The position numbers and the translations under genes are program-made. The notes under the pieces were generated by a model that was not told the origin of the DNA, made no database searches, and worked only from the letters and a program-made list of their open reading frames with translations. From Mesobacillus jeotgali (GTDB taxonomy: Bacteria > Bacillota > Bacilli > Bacillales > Cytobacillaceae): 64,000 bases of DNA. Shown piece by piece: positions 1 to 9,399 of this stretch. Each line of letters opens with the position of its first letter. The first letter of the stretch is position 1. Where the stretch lies: positions 1,114,501 through 1,178,500 of the forward strand of contig NZ_CP134494.1 in NCBI RefSeq assembly GCF_031759225.1, read 5' to 3'.

Positions 1-480
1 GCAATGCTAGCTGTCGAGGTTTGTGCATATTACAAAAAGAAGGGCATGTCTCTATACGATGCGCTCCTTAGCGTTTATGAAGAATTCGGTTATTATCAGG
101 AAGGGCTGCGTTCCTTGACGCTAAAAGGAAAAGAAGGCGCAGAGCTGATACAGAAAACCCTCGGAGTCTTCCGCCAGGACCCTCTTAAGCAGCTTGGTGA
201 ATTGAAAGTTACAGCAGTGGAAGATTATTTAACAGGCGTAAGAGTGAATGAAAACAACGAGGAAGAAAAAATCCAGCTTCCTTCTTCAAACGTTATCAAA
301 TACTATCTCGAGGATGGTACTTGGGTGTGCCTTCGCCCGTCTGGAACGGAACCAAAGATCAAGTTTTATTTTGGTGTGAACGACAAGAGCCTGTCTGAAA
401 GCAAGCAGAAACTGCAGAAAATCGAGCAGGATTTCATGCAGGAAGTTGAAATGAAAATGGAAGCAGCAAAGAACCAGTAA
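1..480 (+). CDS. pgcA: Alpha-phosphoglucomutase, C-terminal part (5' truncated)
   Basis: The reading frame is open from the first base, so the gene enters from outside the window; about 159 C-terminal residues remain. The family interconverts glucose-6-phosphate and glucose-1-phosphate in the cytoplasm, feeding UDP-glucose for teichoic acid and glycolipid synthesis. The visible RPSGTEPKIKFYF stretch is the phosphate-binding loop of the C-terminal domain of the phosphohexomutase superfamily. The active-site serine domain lies upstream and is not visible, so glucose versus mannose or glucosamine specificity cannot be read here. The PgcA call rests on Bacillus-like sequence character. An SDR gene follows after 39 bp and may be co-transcribed. 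Confidence 0.8.
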   Translation, partial: AMLAVEVCAYYKKKGMSLYDALLSVYEEFGYYQEGLRSLTLKGKEGAELIQKTLGVFRQDPLKQLGELKVTAVEDYLTGVRVNENNEEEKIQLPSSNVIKYYLEDGTWVCLRPSGTEPKIKFYFGVNDKSLSESKQKLQKIEQDFMQEVEMKMEAAKNQ

Positions 481-519
481 TTACAGCCTCAGAACTGCAG
501 CAAGAAAGGAAGTAATCAT

Positions 520-1242
520 ATGTTAAAAGAACAAGTCGCAATCGTCACAGGTGCATCAAGAGGAATCGGCAAGGAAATCGCTGTGAAATTGGCTGAGCAG
601 GGAATGAAGCTCGCAATCGCAGGCAGCTCAGACGAAATCAATCAGACAGCGGAAGAAATGAAACAAAAAGGTTTTTCTGATGTCATTGCCGTCCAGACTG
701 ATATCAGCGATGAACAGCAGGTAAAGAACCTTGTTGAAAAAACAATGGAGGCGTTCGGGCAGGTTGATGTACTTGTCAACAATGCTGGAATCGGCTTTTT
801 CAAGCTCGCAGAAGAAGTAACGGTTGAAGAATGGAGAAAGCTATTTGAAGTGAACGTTCAAGGTGTATTCCTTGGCGCAAAAGCCGTTCTTCCTCATATG
901 AAAGAGCGTAAATCGGGTACCATCATCACGATCTCTTCAGATGTTGGAAGATATACCATTCCAAACGGAAGCGCTTATACAGCTTCAAAGTACGCTGTCC
1001 AGGGTTTCAGCGGAGCACTCGCTCAGGAAGTCAGGGAATACGGAATTCGTGTTGGCACCATCAACCCAGGAATGGTTGATACCTATTTTGCTGAATCAAA
1101 ACAGGGGCTTCCGGAAAAGCATGATTGGCTGAAGGTGGAGGACATCGCGAACGCAGTTGTTTATATGGCTTCCGCGCCAAAACATATGCTGATTGATGAA
1201 ATCGTCATTCACCCGCTTGTGCAGAATTACCCGATTGCCTGA
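520..1242 (+). CDS. Short-chain dehydrogenase/reductase (FabG-like)
   Basis: A 240-residue classical SDR. The N-terminal TGASRGIG motif binds the NAD(P) cofactor, NNAG stabilises the central sheet, and S-x(n)-YTASK supplies the catalytic Ser/Tyr/Lys. The enzyme is soluble and reduces or oxidises a carbonyl/alcohol substrate that cannot be deduced. It resembles 3-oxoacyl-ACP reductases, but the context (behind pgcA, no fatty acid genes) does not support a role in the main fatty acid pathway. GAAAGGAAG lies just before the ATG. A terminator follows. Confidence 0.85.
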   Translation: MLKEQVAIVTGASRGIGKEIAVKLAEQGMKLAIAGSSDEINQTAEEMKQKGFSDVIAVQTDISDEQQVKNLVEKTMEAFGQVDVLVNNAGIGFFKLAEEVTVEEWRKLFEVNVQGVFLGAKAVLPHMKERKSGTIITISSDVGRYTIPNGSAYTASKYAVQGFSGALAQEVREYGIRVGTINPGMVDTYFAESKQGLPEKHDWLKVEDIANAVVYMASAPKHMLIDEIVIHPLVQNYPIA

Positions 1243-1310
1243 TCATGGGGAGCGGTACAGAGAGAAACGGGAACTAATTATTACCAGTGAAAATCAGCAT
1301 AAAAAATAAT

Positions 1311-1350
1311 AAACACGGCACCTTAATATAGGTGGCCGTGTTATTTTTTT
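1311..1350. terminator. Bidirectional intrinsic terminator
   Basis: Hairpin with AACACGGC and GCCGTGTT arms extended by ACC/GGT. It is followed by a T-run on the plus strand and preceded by an A-rich stretch, so it can end both the SDR transcript and the converging yhdB-like transcript. Confidence 0.8.
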
Positions 1351-1365
1351 GGTGGAATTCTCTTG

Positions 1366-1620
1366 TTAAATCGAGCCGGTTACAGCGGTTTCCAGGTAGT
1401 CATCGCCGGCGGCTTCATTTGCGTGGTCGATATATCTGAGCAGGGAATACAGGCGTTTTTCAATGACAGTGTAATCTTTTTCAAAGTTGTAAGCGTGGAG
1501 AAAATGTTCTATCTTCTTGGCCAGAAACTGGTCCTCGGTCCTGACCATAAGGATAAGCAGGTTATCCCATTGAGATCGGTGCGTGTAATATAAGGCCCGA
1601 TCGTAATCCATTTTGTTCAT
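1366..1620 (-). CDS. yhdB: YhdB-like conserved small protein
   Basis: An 84-residue soluble protein without signal peptide or membrane segment, matching by eye the Bacillus YhdB family (DYDRALYYTHRSQWDNLL near the N-terminus, LYSLLRYIDHA near the C-terminus). Function is unknown. AAGGAGG sits 7 bp before the ATG. Its position next to yhdC and spoVR recalls the B. subtilis yhdC-yhdB-spoVR block, which supports the assignment. Confidence 0.7.
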   Translation of the reverse strand: MNKMDYDRALYYTHRSQWDNLLILMVRTEDQFLAKKIEHFLHAYNFEKDYTVIEKRLYSLLRYIDHANEAAGDDYLETAVTGSI

Positions 1621-1801
1621 ATCCCATCCTCCTTATGAGGAGTTGATAATATTATATGGATTTGATGGCGGAACTTCCTCAGAAAATGTTGGACAACCCT
1701 GTTTACAGGGACTTTCAAGTTTTACCTGTATAATTGCGCACCGCAATGACTACATATCGAGGCGGGAATCACAAAGCTGGCAGCCCAAAAGGAGTGTAAT
1801 C

Positions 1802-2125
1802 ATGAAAAAGTATTTTGCCTCAATGGCTGTGTTGTTGTTTTTGTTACTGGGCATCCAAAGAGTCGATATTCATGCACAAAGGCCTGATTATGAAAAATAT
1901 GGCAGGATAGCAACTGCAGTGGTCAAGGAGGATTTTCCCGGAGAAGCTGTCCAGGATTATAAGTATATGGGCAGGAAGCAAATAGACGATCGGCAGGTAC
2001 TCGACTCATTTCAGTACAAGGTCAGCGTCAACGGTAAACCAATGATCATGACGGTCCAAGTGACTCATGATTTAAAAAATGACAGGTTATTGAGTCTTAC
2101 AGTGACTGAACAACACCAGCAGTAA
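1802..2125 (+). CDS. yhdC: Secreted DUF3889/YhdC-like protein
   Basis: The ATG at 1802 follows AAGGAGTG; an upstream in-frame extension lacks a ribosome site. The 107-residue product starts with Lys residues and a hydrophobic segment (ASMAVLLFLLLG) ending near HAQ, i.e. a cleavable signal peptide. The small mature domain (YEKYGRIATAVVKEDFPG, YKYMGRK, FQYKVSVNGK) resembles YhdC/DUF3889. The function is unknown, and the predicted location is outside the membrane. Confidence 0.65.
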   Translation: MKKYFASMAVLLFLLLGIQRVDIHAQRPDYEKYGRIATAVVKEDFPGEAVQDYKYMGRKQIDDRQVLDSFQYKVSVNGKPMIMTVQVTHDLKNDRLLSLTVTEQHQQ

Positions 2126-2193
2126 AGTTTCTAACCTGTTCATCTTTCTCCTTTTTTCCTCATACATTGTTGTAAGAGATGAAAGGGGGAGAG

Positions 2194-3606
2194 ATGGTGT
2201 CAGAGGATCAGAAATCACTGGAATATGCCATTTCTGAAATTACCGAAATCGCTAAAGGGTTTGGACTGGACTTTTATCCGATGAGGTATGAAATATGTCC
2301 TGCAGAAATCATCTATACATTTGGTGCCTATGGAATGCCAACAAGATTTTCTCATTGGAGCTTTGGCAAGCAGTTTCATAAAATGAAGCTTCATTATGAC
2401 TTGGGCCTCTCAAAAATTTATGAGCTGGTTATCAACTCCAATCCATGTTACGCCTTTCTGTTGGACTCGAATTCGCTGATTCAAAATAAGTTGATTGTTG
2501 CCCATGTCCTTGCCCATTGTGATTTCTTCAAGAACAATGTCCGTTTCCAGAATACGAAGCGGGATATGGTTGAAAGCATGGCAGCAACAGCGGAGAGGAT
2601 CCGCAAATATGAAATACAGCATGGAAAGCAAAAGGTTGAATCATTCCTTGATGCGGTGCTGGCTATAGAAGAGCATATCGATCCTTCACTGATGAGACCG
2701 AAGCTTGCATGGTCAATTGAGGATGAGGATGAAGAAGATGAGCCAATGTCCGCAGCAACCCCATATGATGATCTCTGGAATCTTGATTCAAAAAAGACTG
2801 AAGCAAAAGACAAAAACAACAAAAAGAAATTTCCGCCGCGCCCGGAGAAAGATTTACTATTGTTCATTGAGAGTTATAGCCGTGAGCTTGAGGACTGGCA
2901 GCGGGATATATTGACGATGATGCGTGAGGAAATGCTCTATTTTTGGCCGCAGCTTGAAACGAAAATCATGAATGAAGGCTGGGCTTCTTACTGGCACCAA
3001 CGAATTCTCAGGGAGATGGACTTGACTAGCGGGGAATCAATCGAATTTGCGAAATTGAATGCCGGGGTCGTACAGCCATCTAAGACTGGTATTAATCCTT
3101 ATTATTTAGGAATCAAAATTTTTGAAGATATTGAAGACCGCTATAATAATCCAACTGATGAAATGAAACGGCGCGGAGTTAAGCCTGGTTCAGGCCGGGA
3201 AAAAATGTTTGAAGTCCGCGAAATCGAATCGGATATCTCATTTTTACGAAACTACTTGACGAAGGATCTGGTCATGCGCGAAGATATGTATCTTTTCCAA
3301 AAGCAAGGGCGTGAATACAAAGTTGTCGATAAAGCGTGGGAACAAGTTCGCGACCAGCTTGTCAGCATGAGAGTCAATGGAGGCTTCCCGTATTTGACTG
3401 TAACAGACGGCGATTACCTGAAGAATGGTGAATTATATATAACTCACGGCTTTGAGGGAATAGAGCTGGACATTAAGTACCTTGAAAAAGTCCTTCCATA
3501 TGTCCATCAGCTCTGGGGCAGGAAATGCCATATCGAAACCATCGTTGAAAGCAGGGCGATGCTGTACACATATGATGGAAAAGGGATTCACCGCAAATAT
3601 TTATAA
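2194..3606 (+). CDS. spoVR: SpoVR family sporulation protein
   Basis: A cytoplasmic protein of about 470 residues whose family is needed for normal spore cortex formation in B. subtilis (stage V, mother cell). Recognisable SpoVR blocks are the N-terminal region ending [12 protein letters not shown], a central [12 protein letters not shown] motif with conserved histidines, and a C-terminal domain around FLRNYLT. A Glu/Asp-rich linker (DEDEEDE) lies near residue 175. An ATG at 2179 exists, but the AAAGGGGGAG ribosome site lies downstream of it, so ATG 2194 (or GTG 2197) is preferred. The gene stands alone and ends in a terminator. Confidence 0.9.
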   Translation: MVSEDQKSLEYAISEITEIAKGFGLDFYPMRYEICPAEIIYTFGAYGMPTRFSHWSFGKQFHKMKLHYDLGLSKIYELVINSNPCYAFLLDSNSLIQNKLIVAHVLAHCDFFKNNVRFQNTKRDMVESMAATAERIRKYEIQHGKQKVESFLDAVLAIEEHIDPSLMRPKLAWSIEDEDEEDEPMSAATPYDDLWNLDSKKTEAKDKNNKKKFPPRPEKDLLLFIESYSRELEDWQRDILTMMREEMLYFWPQLETKIMNEGWASYWHQRILREMDLTSGESIEFAKLNAGVVQPSKTGINPYYLGIKIFEDIEDRYNNPTDEMKRRGVKPGSGREKMFEVREIESDISFLRNYLTKDLVMREDMYLFQKQGREYKVVDKAWEQVRDQLVSMRVNGGFPYLTVTDGDYLKNGELYITHGFEGIELDIKYLEKVLPYVHQLWGRKCHIETIVESRAMLYTYDGKGIHRKYL

Positions 3607-3617
3607 AGCTAAAACCA

Positions 3618-3651
3618 AAACCGCTGTTTTTCAGCGGTTTAATTTTTTTTT
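3618..3651 (+). terminator. Intrinsic terminator of spoVR
   Basis: AAACCGCTG and CAGCGGTTT arms around a TTTTT loop, followed shortly by a run of nine T. Confidence 0.85.
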
Positions 3652-3732
3652 GTGTAAAAACCATAATAATAAGGTATTTAAAATATAGACAAGCTTTTTA
3701 TTGAACCAAACTCAATAGTCAGGCATAATTAT

Positions 3733-3756
3733 ATATATGAGCATATATTCATATAT
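3733..3756 (+). promoter_or_regulatory. Candidate CzrA (ArsR/SmtB-type) operator before czcD
   Basis: Perfect inverted repeat ATATATGA-N8-TCATATAT just upstream of czcD. Imperfect TATGA...TCATA palindromes of this type are the known sites of SmtB/CzrA zinc repressors, and a CzrA-like gene lies convergent to czcD. The pairing of site and protein is inferred. Confidence 0.65.
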
Positions 3757-3775
3757 AAACAAGGGAGGCGGACAT

Positions 3776-4699
3776 ATGGGGCATAACCATTCACATGGGC
3801 ATGCACATGGCCATAGCCATAGCCATACAAACAATAAAAAGGCTTTATTCTGGGCATTCCTTCTAATCGCCACATTCATGGTTGTGGAGGTAATTGGCGG
3901 GGTCATCACTAACAGCCTTGCCCTGCTTTCGGATGCAGGCCATATGCTGAGCGATGCAGCCGCGCTTGGGTTGAGCTTGTTCGCGATGAAGCTTGGTGAA
4001 AAAAACGCTACCCAAAGCAAGACATATGGGTTCAAGCGTTTTGAAATCATTGCAGCTGCACTCAATGGGCTGACCTTGATTGTCATTTCCATTTATATCT
4101 TTGTGGAAGCGTATCAGCGCTTCACAGATCCTCCAGAGGTTCAAAGCCTTGGGATGCTGACAATCTCGGTCATCGGATTGCTTGTCAATATCGTCGCGGC
4201 ATGGATTTTAATGAGTGGGGACAAAGATGAGAACCTAAACGTAAGAAGTGCGTTCCTCCATGTAATAGGTGACATGCTGGGTTCAGTAGGTGCCATCACT
4301 GCAGCATTGCTGATTTACTTCTTTGGCTGGGGACTCGCCGATCCGATTGCAAGCGTCGCAGTGGCAATCCTGATCATCATAAGTGGCTGGAGGGTGACAA
4401 AGGAAAGCTTCCACGTGTTAATGGAAGGGGCACCAGAGCAGGTAAAACTGGATGAAGTGAAAGATGAAATACTGAAGATTCCCGAGGTGAAGGATGTACA
4501 CGATGTCCATGTTTGGTCCATCACATCAGGTGTTTTCATGCTTAGCGGCCATATTGCTGTCGAAGGGGAAGGAGCACATGACCGAGTATTGCATAAAGCA
4601 CAAAGGCTCTTGCACGACAAGTTTGGGATTGACCACAGTACGCTGCAAGTAGAAGGGGAAGAGCATGGCTGCCCTTGTGCACATGGGCCGTGCAATTAG
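3776..4699 (+). CDS. czcD: CzcD-type zinc/cadmium/cobalt cation efflux protein (CDF)
   Basis: A 307-residue cation diffusion facilitator that exports divalent metal in exchange for H+ or K+. The start at 3776 follows AGGGAGG, and the protein opens with a His-rich metal-binding tail (HNHSHGHAHGHSHSH). Six membrane helices follow. The LSDAGHMLSDA block in helix 2 and HVIGDMLGS in helix 5 hold the HxxxD transport sites. The C-terminal cytoplasmic domain (VKDVHDVHVWSI) ends in a second Cys/His cluster (EEHGCPCAHGPC). The ORF extends 13 codons further upstream but would swallow the operator and ribosome site. Regulation by the convergent CzrA-like repressor is likely. Confidence 0.9.
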   Translation: MGHNHSHGHAHGHSHSHTNNKKALFWAFLLIATFMVVEVIGGVITNSLALLSDAGHMLSDAAALGLSLFAMKLGEKNATQSKTYGFKRFEIIAAALNGLTLIVISIYIFVEAYQRFTDPPEVQSLGMLTISVIGLLVNIVAAWILMSGDKDENLNVRSAFLHVIGDMLGSVGAITAALLIYFFGWGLADPIASVAVAILIIISGWRVTKESFHVLMEGAPEQVKLDEVKDEILKIPEVKDVHDVHVWSITSGVFMLSGHIAVEGEGAHDRVLHKAQRLLHDKFGIDHSTLQVEGEEHGCPCAHGPCN

Positions 4700-4770
4700 T
4701 GAGTAGCAGTAACTTTTTTAAACATTCTTTCACAAGCTTAAGACATGCCAGACAATGACATTGGTAAAAC

Positions 4771-5091
4771 TCAATGATGGCTGGCATGTTCTATGCTTTG
4801 CTTTAAAAGGTCGATGACATGTTCATCATCGTGTGTGTAATAAAGTGTTGTTCCCTCTCTCCTGAATTTGACGAGCCTGAGGTTTTTTAAAAAGCGCAGC
4901 TGATGTGAAACAGTTGATTGCAGCAAAGAGAGTTTTTCAGCAATCTCATTGACCGAATGTTCTCCCTGGAACAGCAGATGGAGAATCCTGAGCCGTGTCG
5001 GGTCTGAGAGGGCCTTGAACGTCTGTGAGACCATGAATAAAGTTTCCTCATCCAACTCCATTTCAGGAGAGTTATTTTTCTTATCTTCCAA
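4771..5091 (-). CDS. czrA: ArsR/SmtB-family zinc repressor (CzrA-like)
   Basis: A winged-helix metal sensor of 106 residues. The start is taken as TTG 5091 because AGGAGG lies 9 bp before it; the longer GTG form at 5136 would place this ribosome site inside the coding region. The core ([39 protein letters not shown]) contains the recognition helix. The C-terminal helix has DEH and EHASHH, matching the D-x-H ... H-x2-H zinc ligands of the alpha5 site in CzrA. It lacks the alpha3 CVC site of cadmium sensors. Zinc binding should release the operator upstream of czcD. Confidence 0.85.
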   Translation of the reverse strand: MEDKKNNSPEMELDEETLFMVSQTFKALSDPTRLRILHLLFQGEHSVNEIAEKLSLLQSTVSHQLRFLKNLRLVKFRREGTTLYYTHDDEHVIDLLKQSIEHASHH

Positions 5092-5367
5092 ATTGATCAG
5101 CCTCCTGTATTTATTATAACTTATGAAGAGCAACACGGCTGGGAATTCAGCCGTGTTTTATGCGATATAACCTGTTTCATCATTGTGACGAATAACGTTC
5201 CCCAACAACGAGGAATCATAAAGCTTGATGATGAGCAAATGAAGAGGAATTGTCCGGCCCGGGTGATAAACTAATGTTGAGGATTTTGCGGGCAAGAACC
5301 AACGATTCCAAGCGGTATTGAAGATACTTATGCGAAAGCAATAAACGATCCGCAATTCGGGGGTGGT

Positions 5368-5739
5368 ATGATGGACGAAAATAAAACACTAGAATCAAAA
5401 TATATCCAGCAGCATCTCGCCAATGAACGAACATACCTGGCATGGGTCCGGACATCGATCGCCATAATCGGGATTGGCTTCTTGGCTTCAAGTCTGCACT
5501 TCAATAATATTAGCTTTGCAAGCAAGGCCGCTGACACAATTGCTGTTTTGATCAGCATCTTTTCTTTGGTGATTGGTTTCGTCATTCTCTTCTTCGCGAC
5601 CACACATTATTTCTCGGTGCGGAAAAATATCAACAATCAAACTTTTGCTTCAGCCAGTACTTTGATAAAAGTTTCCACTGGGGTTATCTTTGTGATTTTT
5701 CTGCTCCTTGGCATTTACTTAATCAGCATTTTATTTTAA
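5368..5739 (+). CDS. DUF202/YidH family membrane protein
   Basis: A 123-residue integral membrane protein with three hydrophobic helices. The LANERTYLAWVRTSIAIIGIGF block is the DUF202 signature. The function of the family is unknown. GGGGGTGG precedes the ATG pair at 5368/5371. The stop codon overlaps by 3 bp that of the convergent gene on the other strand, leaving no room for a terminator between them. The frame remains open upstream to 5281 without a start codon, which may be a relic. Confidence 0.75.
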   Translation: MMDENKTLESKYIQQHLANERTYLAWVRTSIAIIGIGFLASSLHFNNISFASKAADTIAVLISIFSLVIGFVILFFATTHYFSVRKNINNQTFASASTLIKVSTGVIFVIFLLLGIYLISILF

Positions 5740-6392
5740 TTCCCGATGCTGTTTTGCTCTGGTTTTTTATGTGTTATCAAACCATCGTAATTGGTGATAT
5801 ATAGCTCTATCTCCGGTTGGGTATCAAGGCAGTGGGCTTTCAGCAGCTGATAATAATTCACTCTGTGCAGAGGGTCATAGGGGAGTACGGGGTATTGCTT
5901 ATGCTCTTTAACATAAAGATCTACTGCCTTTTGGACTTTATCAATTGTTAAAGCAAGATTTTTTTCTTCTTCAGTGAAAATATCGTATGTTTCCTTAGAC
6001 ATGTAAAAGTTTTGTGATGGAATCCCTTTCAGGATTGGGGCAAGCTGTTCAGCATCGATCCTATTATCTTCCTTTACGAGTATGGTTCGGTACACCCCCT
6101 TCGGAAGCTGATCCGAATATATACGGACTGCCTTTTTTATATCGTCAACGCTTGTCTCAATGATTGGCCAGTTCTTATTGGCTTCTTCTGGCACTATTCG
6201 CTTTCTTGCAGCTAAAAGACCATATAAAGCCAATCCTCCAACGGAACCTGCTACAGTTAAGTAAGGGAGTAAATCCAGGTTAAGATCAAGCAGGTAACCG
6301 ATGATGGGCCAGTTGATTGCAGCTGCGGTCCTTAGGATGGCTGATTCAGAAAATAAGCTTCTGATATTCCTCCTGTTTTCCTCCGATTGCAT
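5736..6392 (-). CDS. Hypothetical membrane-anchored protein
   Basis: I do not recognise a family with certainty. ATG 6392 is chosen because AGGAGGGG precedes it; the annotated frame could start seven codons earlier. The 218-residue product has a hydrophobic stretch around residues 25-60 (INWPIIGYLLDL, YLTVAGSVGGLALYGLLAA), probably two membrane passes or a hairpin. A soluble domain of about 150 residues follows, beginning at a Trp-Pro and rich in Lys/Glu/Tyr. There are no catalytic motifs. It stands alone on this strand. Confidence 0.6.
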   Translation of the reverse strand: MQSEENRRNIRSLFSESAILRTAAAINWPIIGYLLDLNLDLLPYLTVAGSVGGLALYGLLAARKRIVPEEANKNWPIIETSVDDIKKAVRIYSDQLPKGVYRTILVKEDNRIDAEQLAPILKGIPSQNFYMSKETYDIFTEEEKNLALTIDKVQKAVDLYVKEHKQYPVLPYDPLHRVNYYQLLKAHCLDTQPEIELYITNYDGLITHKKPEQNSIGN

Positions 6393-6825
6393 TTTTAATC
6401 CCCTCCTATCCAAGGCGGCAAAACGCCTTATTTCATAATTAATCGTCAGGGGCTTTTTAATATATTTTTAGAGGCTTATACACGTATTGTGCTTAATAAA
6501 TATTCGGTTATGCCGATATTATCAAAAGAGTCTGTCCAATTATGCTTATTTGGGAAGAGACGAACAGGGTGAGGTAAGTAGGGGCCATTACGTGATTGAA
6601 AGTGGAATTGCTTCTACTTATATTATATTAAATTTTCTTTATGAATGGCATGGATTATATTTGAATATTTTGAAAATAAATCTCGTACTACGTCAATTAT
6701 CTGGATGAATATTGTATAATATTTAGAAAGCTTCATCCATTCTAGCGAAAGTTGTCGGTGAAATAACTGGCAAATCTCAGCTTCTAATCCACGAAAGCAA
6801 AAAACAGACAGAAACGAGGGGCAGT
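6393..6825. other. Intergenic region, upstream of the GGDEF-EAL gene
   Basis: No supported gene. A TATAAT at 6715-6720 in an AT-rich context could be the -10 element for the downstream c-di-GMP gene, but no good -35 element is seen. The open frame at 6487-6708 has no ribosome site and no protein-like composition. Confidence 0.4.
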
Positions 6826-9183
6826 ATGGATATTCCCCATATGTACATATTTGATTTGAATAATATAGCTTTAACCATCGTTTTTTTAATCATTTCTTCA
6901 ATCATGGCAGTTGAATTCAGCAGGCAAATCAAAAAGACTGTATATCGAAAAAAACGCAAAAAAGTCCTGTATTCTCTTCTTTTGGCTCTTACATTTTTGC
7001 TTACGCATTTATTTGTGATTATTTCCGCAGGAGTCCCATTTTCAACGAGCAATTTTTATGCTTTTTTTCTGATTTTCTTTGGTATTTGTGGAGTGGGGTC
7101 TTACGCGGCCTTTAGTCTGGCTCAAAGGGATATAGGCAATACTCCACAGTATGTATTCACAAGTTTATTAATCGCTGTCAGTATCATGGCAGCTGAATAT
7201 ACTGCTTTTTATATAATCTTCAGGGATGCAATCGAGATCCAGCCAGTTTTATCGATTATGTCATTATTAATGGTCTTGGTCACTTCATTTTCGCTTATCC
7301 GTTTTTTAATGCAGATTACAAATGAGGATATTTATGAGTTTGTAAAAAAGTATAAGTACGCAGGCAGTGTTCTTGGCGGCATGGCATTGGCAGGTATTCC
7401 GTATATCGTCCTGACTTCAATGATGGCCGTAAAGGATGGGAGCGGCATACTTTCTTTCCTCGCGCCATTCGTTTATATGGCTTTTGCTAACTTATTATTC
7501 ATCCTCGTCCCAGACCTTTTTGGCGAAAAACTGATCATGAAGAACGTCCAGTCTCATTTATCTTTGTTCACCCATAACCCTGATTCTGTATTCAGGGTTG
7601 ACTTGCAGGGATATATTTTAAGTGTCAATAAAGAGGCAGTAGAGCTGACTGGCTATACGGATAATGAATTGGTTGGCCTACATTTCATCGATCTGATAGG
7701 GGGCAGCGAGGAAGAAAAGAAAATAAGGAAATACTTCATGAAAGTGCTCAGCGGTGAAACAAAATTGATTGAAACCACACTGAAAAGAGCGGACTCAACT
7801 TACGCGGATGTAAGAATTACAGCCGTGAGGATCATCGTCAAAAATATAACGGTGGGAGTCTTTGGAATCGTCAGGGACATAACAGAACAGAAGAAGGCAG
7901 ACAAAATGATTGAGTATCTCGCTTATCATGATGAATTGACTAATTTGCCTAATAGACGTAATTTGGAGAAAGTAATGGCAGCGCAATTTATCAATGACGA
8001 AGAGTTTTCCTTGATATACCTTGATTTCGATCGCTTTAAAAGAATTAATGATACCTTTGGCCATTCATTTGGTGATAAGATTTTGGTGCAAATCGGCAGG
8101 AAGCTTGCCGAAGTTGTGCCGGAGGATTGCCTTATTGCCAGAATTGGAGGAGATGAATTCGCGATTCTTGTGACTGGAGGAAACAAGCCGGAATGGGTCG
8201 CCAGGGAGGTTGTACACGCTTTCCAGAGTCCGCTATTTGCGGAGGGGATGGAATTCCTGATCACAGCGAGTATTGGAATCTCAAGGTATCCAGAAGATAC
8301 GAATAATCTTGAACTGATGCTGAAGTATGCTGATATGGCAATGTATAAAGCAAAAGAAAACGGCGCTAACCACTTCCAATTTTTTGACCAAAGCATGGTG
8401 GACAACAACCTGAATAAGTTCGAGCTTGAAAATGAATTGCGGAACGCGATTAATAGCGATTCTCTCACTGTTTTTTACCAGCCTAAATACAATGCAGCAA
8501 CAAATGCGATAACCGGGGCCGAAGCGCTGGCAAGGTGGAAGCACCCTCGCCATGGAATGATTCCTCCTGGCGTGTTCATCCCGATTGCAGAGGAAGCAAA
8601 CTTGATCGTCCCTCTTGAAAGACTGATCATCAGGAAAGTGTTCAGCCAGCTTGTCGCATGGAAGAGCCGAGGTTTTGAAGTTCCGCGCACTTCCATCAAT
8701 ATCTCGATCATCCATTTTTACCAGGAAGATTTCGTGAAGTTCATGCAGCATACACTGAAAGAATATGGACTTTATGGTGAATTGATCGAAATTGAAGTAA
8801 CTGAAAGTATTATGATCAAGAAGGAAGACAGCATCAATGAGCAGCTCCAGGCATTAAGGGAAATTGGAATCGAGGTCAGCATTGATGATTTTGGCACGGG
8901 GTACAGCTCGTTGAGTTATTTAAGTAAGCTTTCAGTCGATCGCTTGAAAATTGACCAGAGCTTCATTTCGCATTCACAGGAAAACCGCGAAATCATCTCT
9001 ACGATTGTCTCGATGGCAAATAACCTGAAGTTAAAAGTGATTGCCGAAGGGGTTGAAACGGAATCGCAAATTGACCTGTTAAAATCACTGGGATGCCAGG
9101 AAGTGCAGGGATATTACTATTCACCGCCATTGCCATACAATGAATATGAAACAATGATGAACAGGGAGCTTCAGGAAAGCTGA
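6826..9183 (+). CDS. Membrane PAS-GGDEF-EAL cyclic-di-GMP signalling protein
   Basis: A 785-residue protein. Residues 1-240 form about seven membrane helices whose layout resembles the MHYT sensor of B. subtilis YkoW/DgcW, but the diagnostic MHYT residues are absent. A PAS domain follows at about 250-360 (FRVDLQGYILSVNKEAVELTGY). The cyclase domain carries an intact GGDEF at residues 441-445; the RxxD inhibitory site before it is missing (VPED). The phosphodiesterase domain has EAL at 566-568, the ES, DDFGTGYSSL and K-I-D motifs, EGVET and a terminal QG, so hydrolysis is probably active. The net direction of c-di-GMP turnover is unknown. It forms a single-gene unit. Confidence 0.88.
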   Translation: MDIPHMYIFDLNNIALTIVFLIISSIMAVEFSRQIKKTVYRKKRKKVLYSLLLALTFLLTHLFVIISAGVPFSTSNFYAFFLIFFGICGVGSYAAFSLAQRDIGNTPQYVFTSLLIAVSIMAAEYTAFYIIFRDAIEIQPVLSIMSLLMVLVTSFSLIRFLMQITNEDIYEFVKKYKYAGSVLGGMALAGIPYIVLTSMMAVKDGSGILSFLAPFVYMAFANLLFILVPDLFGEKLIMKNVQSHLSLFTHNPDSVFRVDLQGYILSVNKEAVELTGYTDNELVGLHFIDLIGGSEEEKKIRKYFMKVLSGETKLIETTLKRADSTYADVRITAVRIIVKNITVGVFGIVRDITEQKKADKMIEYLAYHDELTNLPNRRNLEKVMAAQFINDEEFSLIYLDFDRFKRINDTFGHSFGDKILVQIGRKLAEVVPEDCLIARIGGDEFAILVTGGNKPEWVAREVVHAFQSPLFAEGMEFLITASIGISRYPEDTNNLELMLKYADMAMYKAKENGANHFQFFDQSMVDNNLNKFELENELRNAINSDSLTVFYQPKYNAATNAITGAEALARWKHPRHGMIPPGVFIPIAEEANLIVPLERLIIRKVFSQLVAWKSRGFEVPRTSINISIIHFYQEDFVKFMQHTLKEYGLYGELIEIEVTESIMIKKEDSINEQLQALREIGIEVSIDDFGTGYSSLSYLSKLSVDRLKIDQSFISHSQENREIISTIVSMANNLKLKVIAEGVETESQIDLLKSLGCQEVQGYYYSPPLPYNEYETMMNRELQES

Positions 9184-9190
9184 TGGCCCT

Positions 9191-9351
9191 TTGACTGACT
9201 GCCTCGAATATGTTACTATTCTTATTAGCAAAAGTCCTCTAGGGTTCCGCAGCTTTGCTGGACTGGTCCGAGAGAGGGCGCACAGGAATGCCTGTGTACA
9301 CGGAGGGATAAAAACCCGGGAGATATCTATGGATATCTCCCGGGTTTTTTT
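9191..9351 (+). promoter_or_regulatory. Promoter and guanidine-I (ykkC) riboswitch with terminator
   Basis: TTGACT at 9191 and an extended -10 TGtTACTAT (-10 at 9214-9219, 17-bp spacing) form a sigma-A promoter. The RNA shows the conserved ykkC class I blocks: CTAGGGTTCCG near 9238, CTGGTCCGAGAG near 9262 and ACACGGAGGGATAAAA near 9298. A 15-bp terminator stem (9313-9346) with a T-run follows. The 3' part of the aptamer overlaps the terminator stem, so guanidinium binding should allow read-through into gdx. Confidence 0.93.
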
Positions 9352-9399
9352 ATTCTAGCTCCGTCGCCTGAGCTTTAAAATGAAAGGGGAGGAAGAAAT

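Noticed and set aside
941..1132. Overlapping 63-codon ORF inside the SDR gene
   Set aside because: A shadow frame within a well-supported coding region.
4742..4790. Hairpin ACATGCCAG...CTGGCATGT as the czcD terminator
   Set aside because: The loop is long, the T-run is poor, and it overlaps the czrA 3' end; the evidence is too weak for a call.
5131..5157. Hairpin ACACGGCTG-ggaatt-CAGCCGTGT as a terminator
   Set aside because: It lies upstream of czrA in a divergent region with no gene ending there, and its T-run is short; the role is unclear.
5281..5367. Upstream in-frame extension of the DUF202 gene
   Set aside because: The frame is open back to a stop at 5278 but has no start codon; it may be a relic but cannot be called a gene.
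6487..6708. 73-codon ORF on the plus strand
   Set aside because: No ribosome site, mixed composition, and it overlaps the likely promoter region of the GGDEF-EAL gene.
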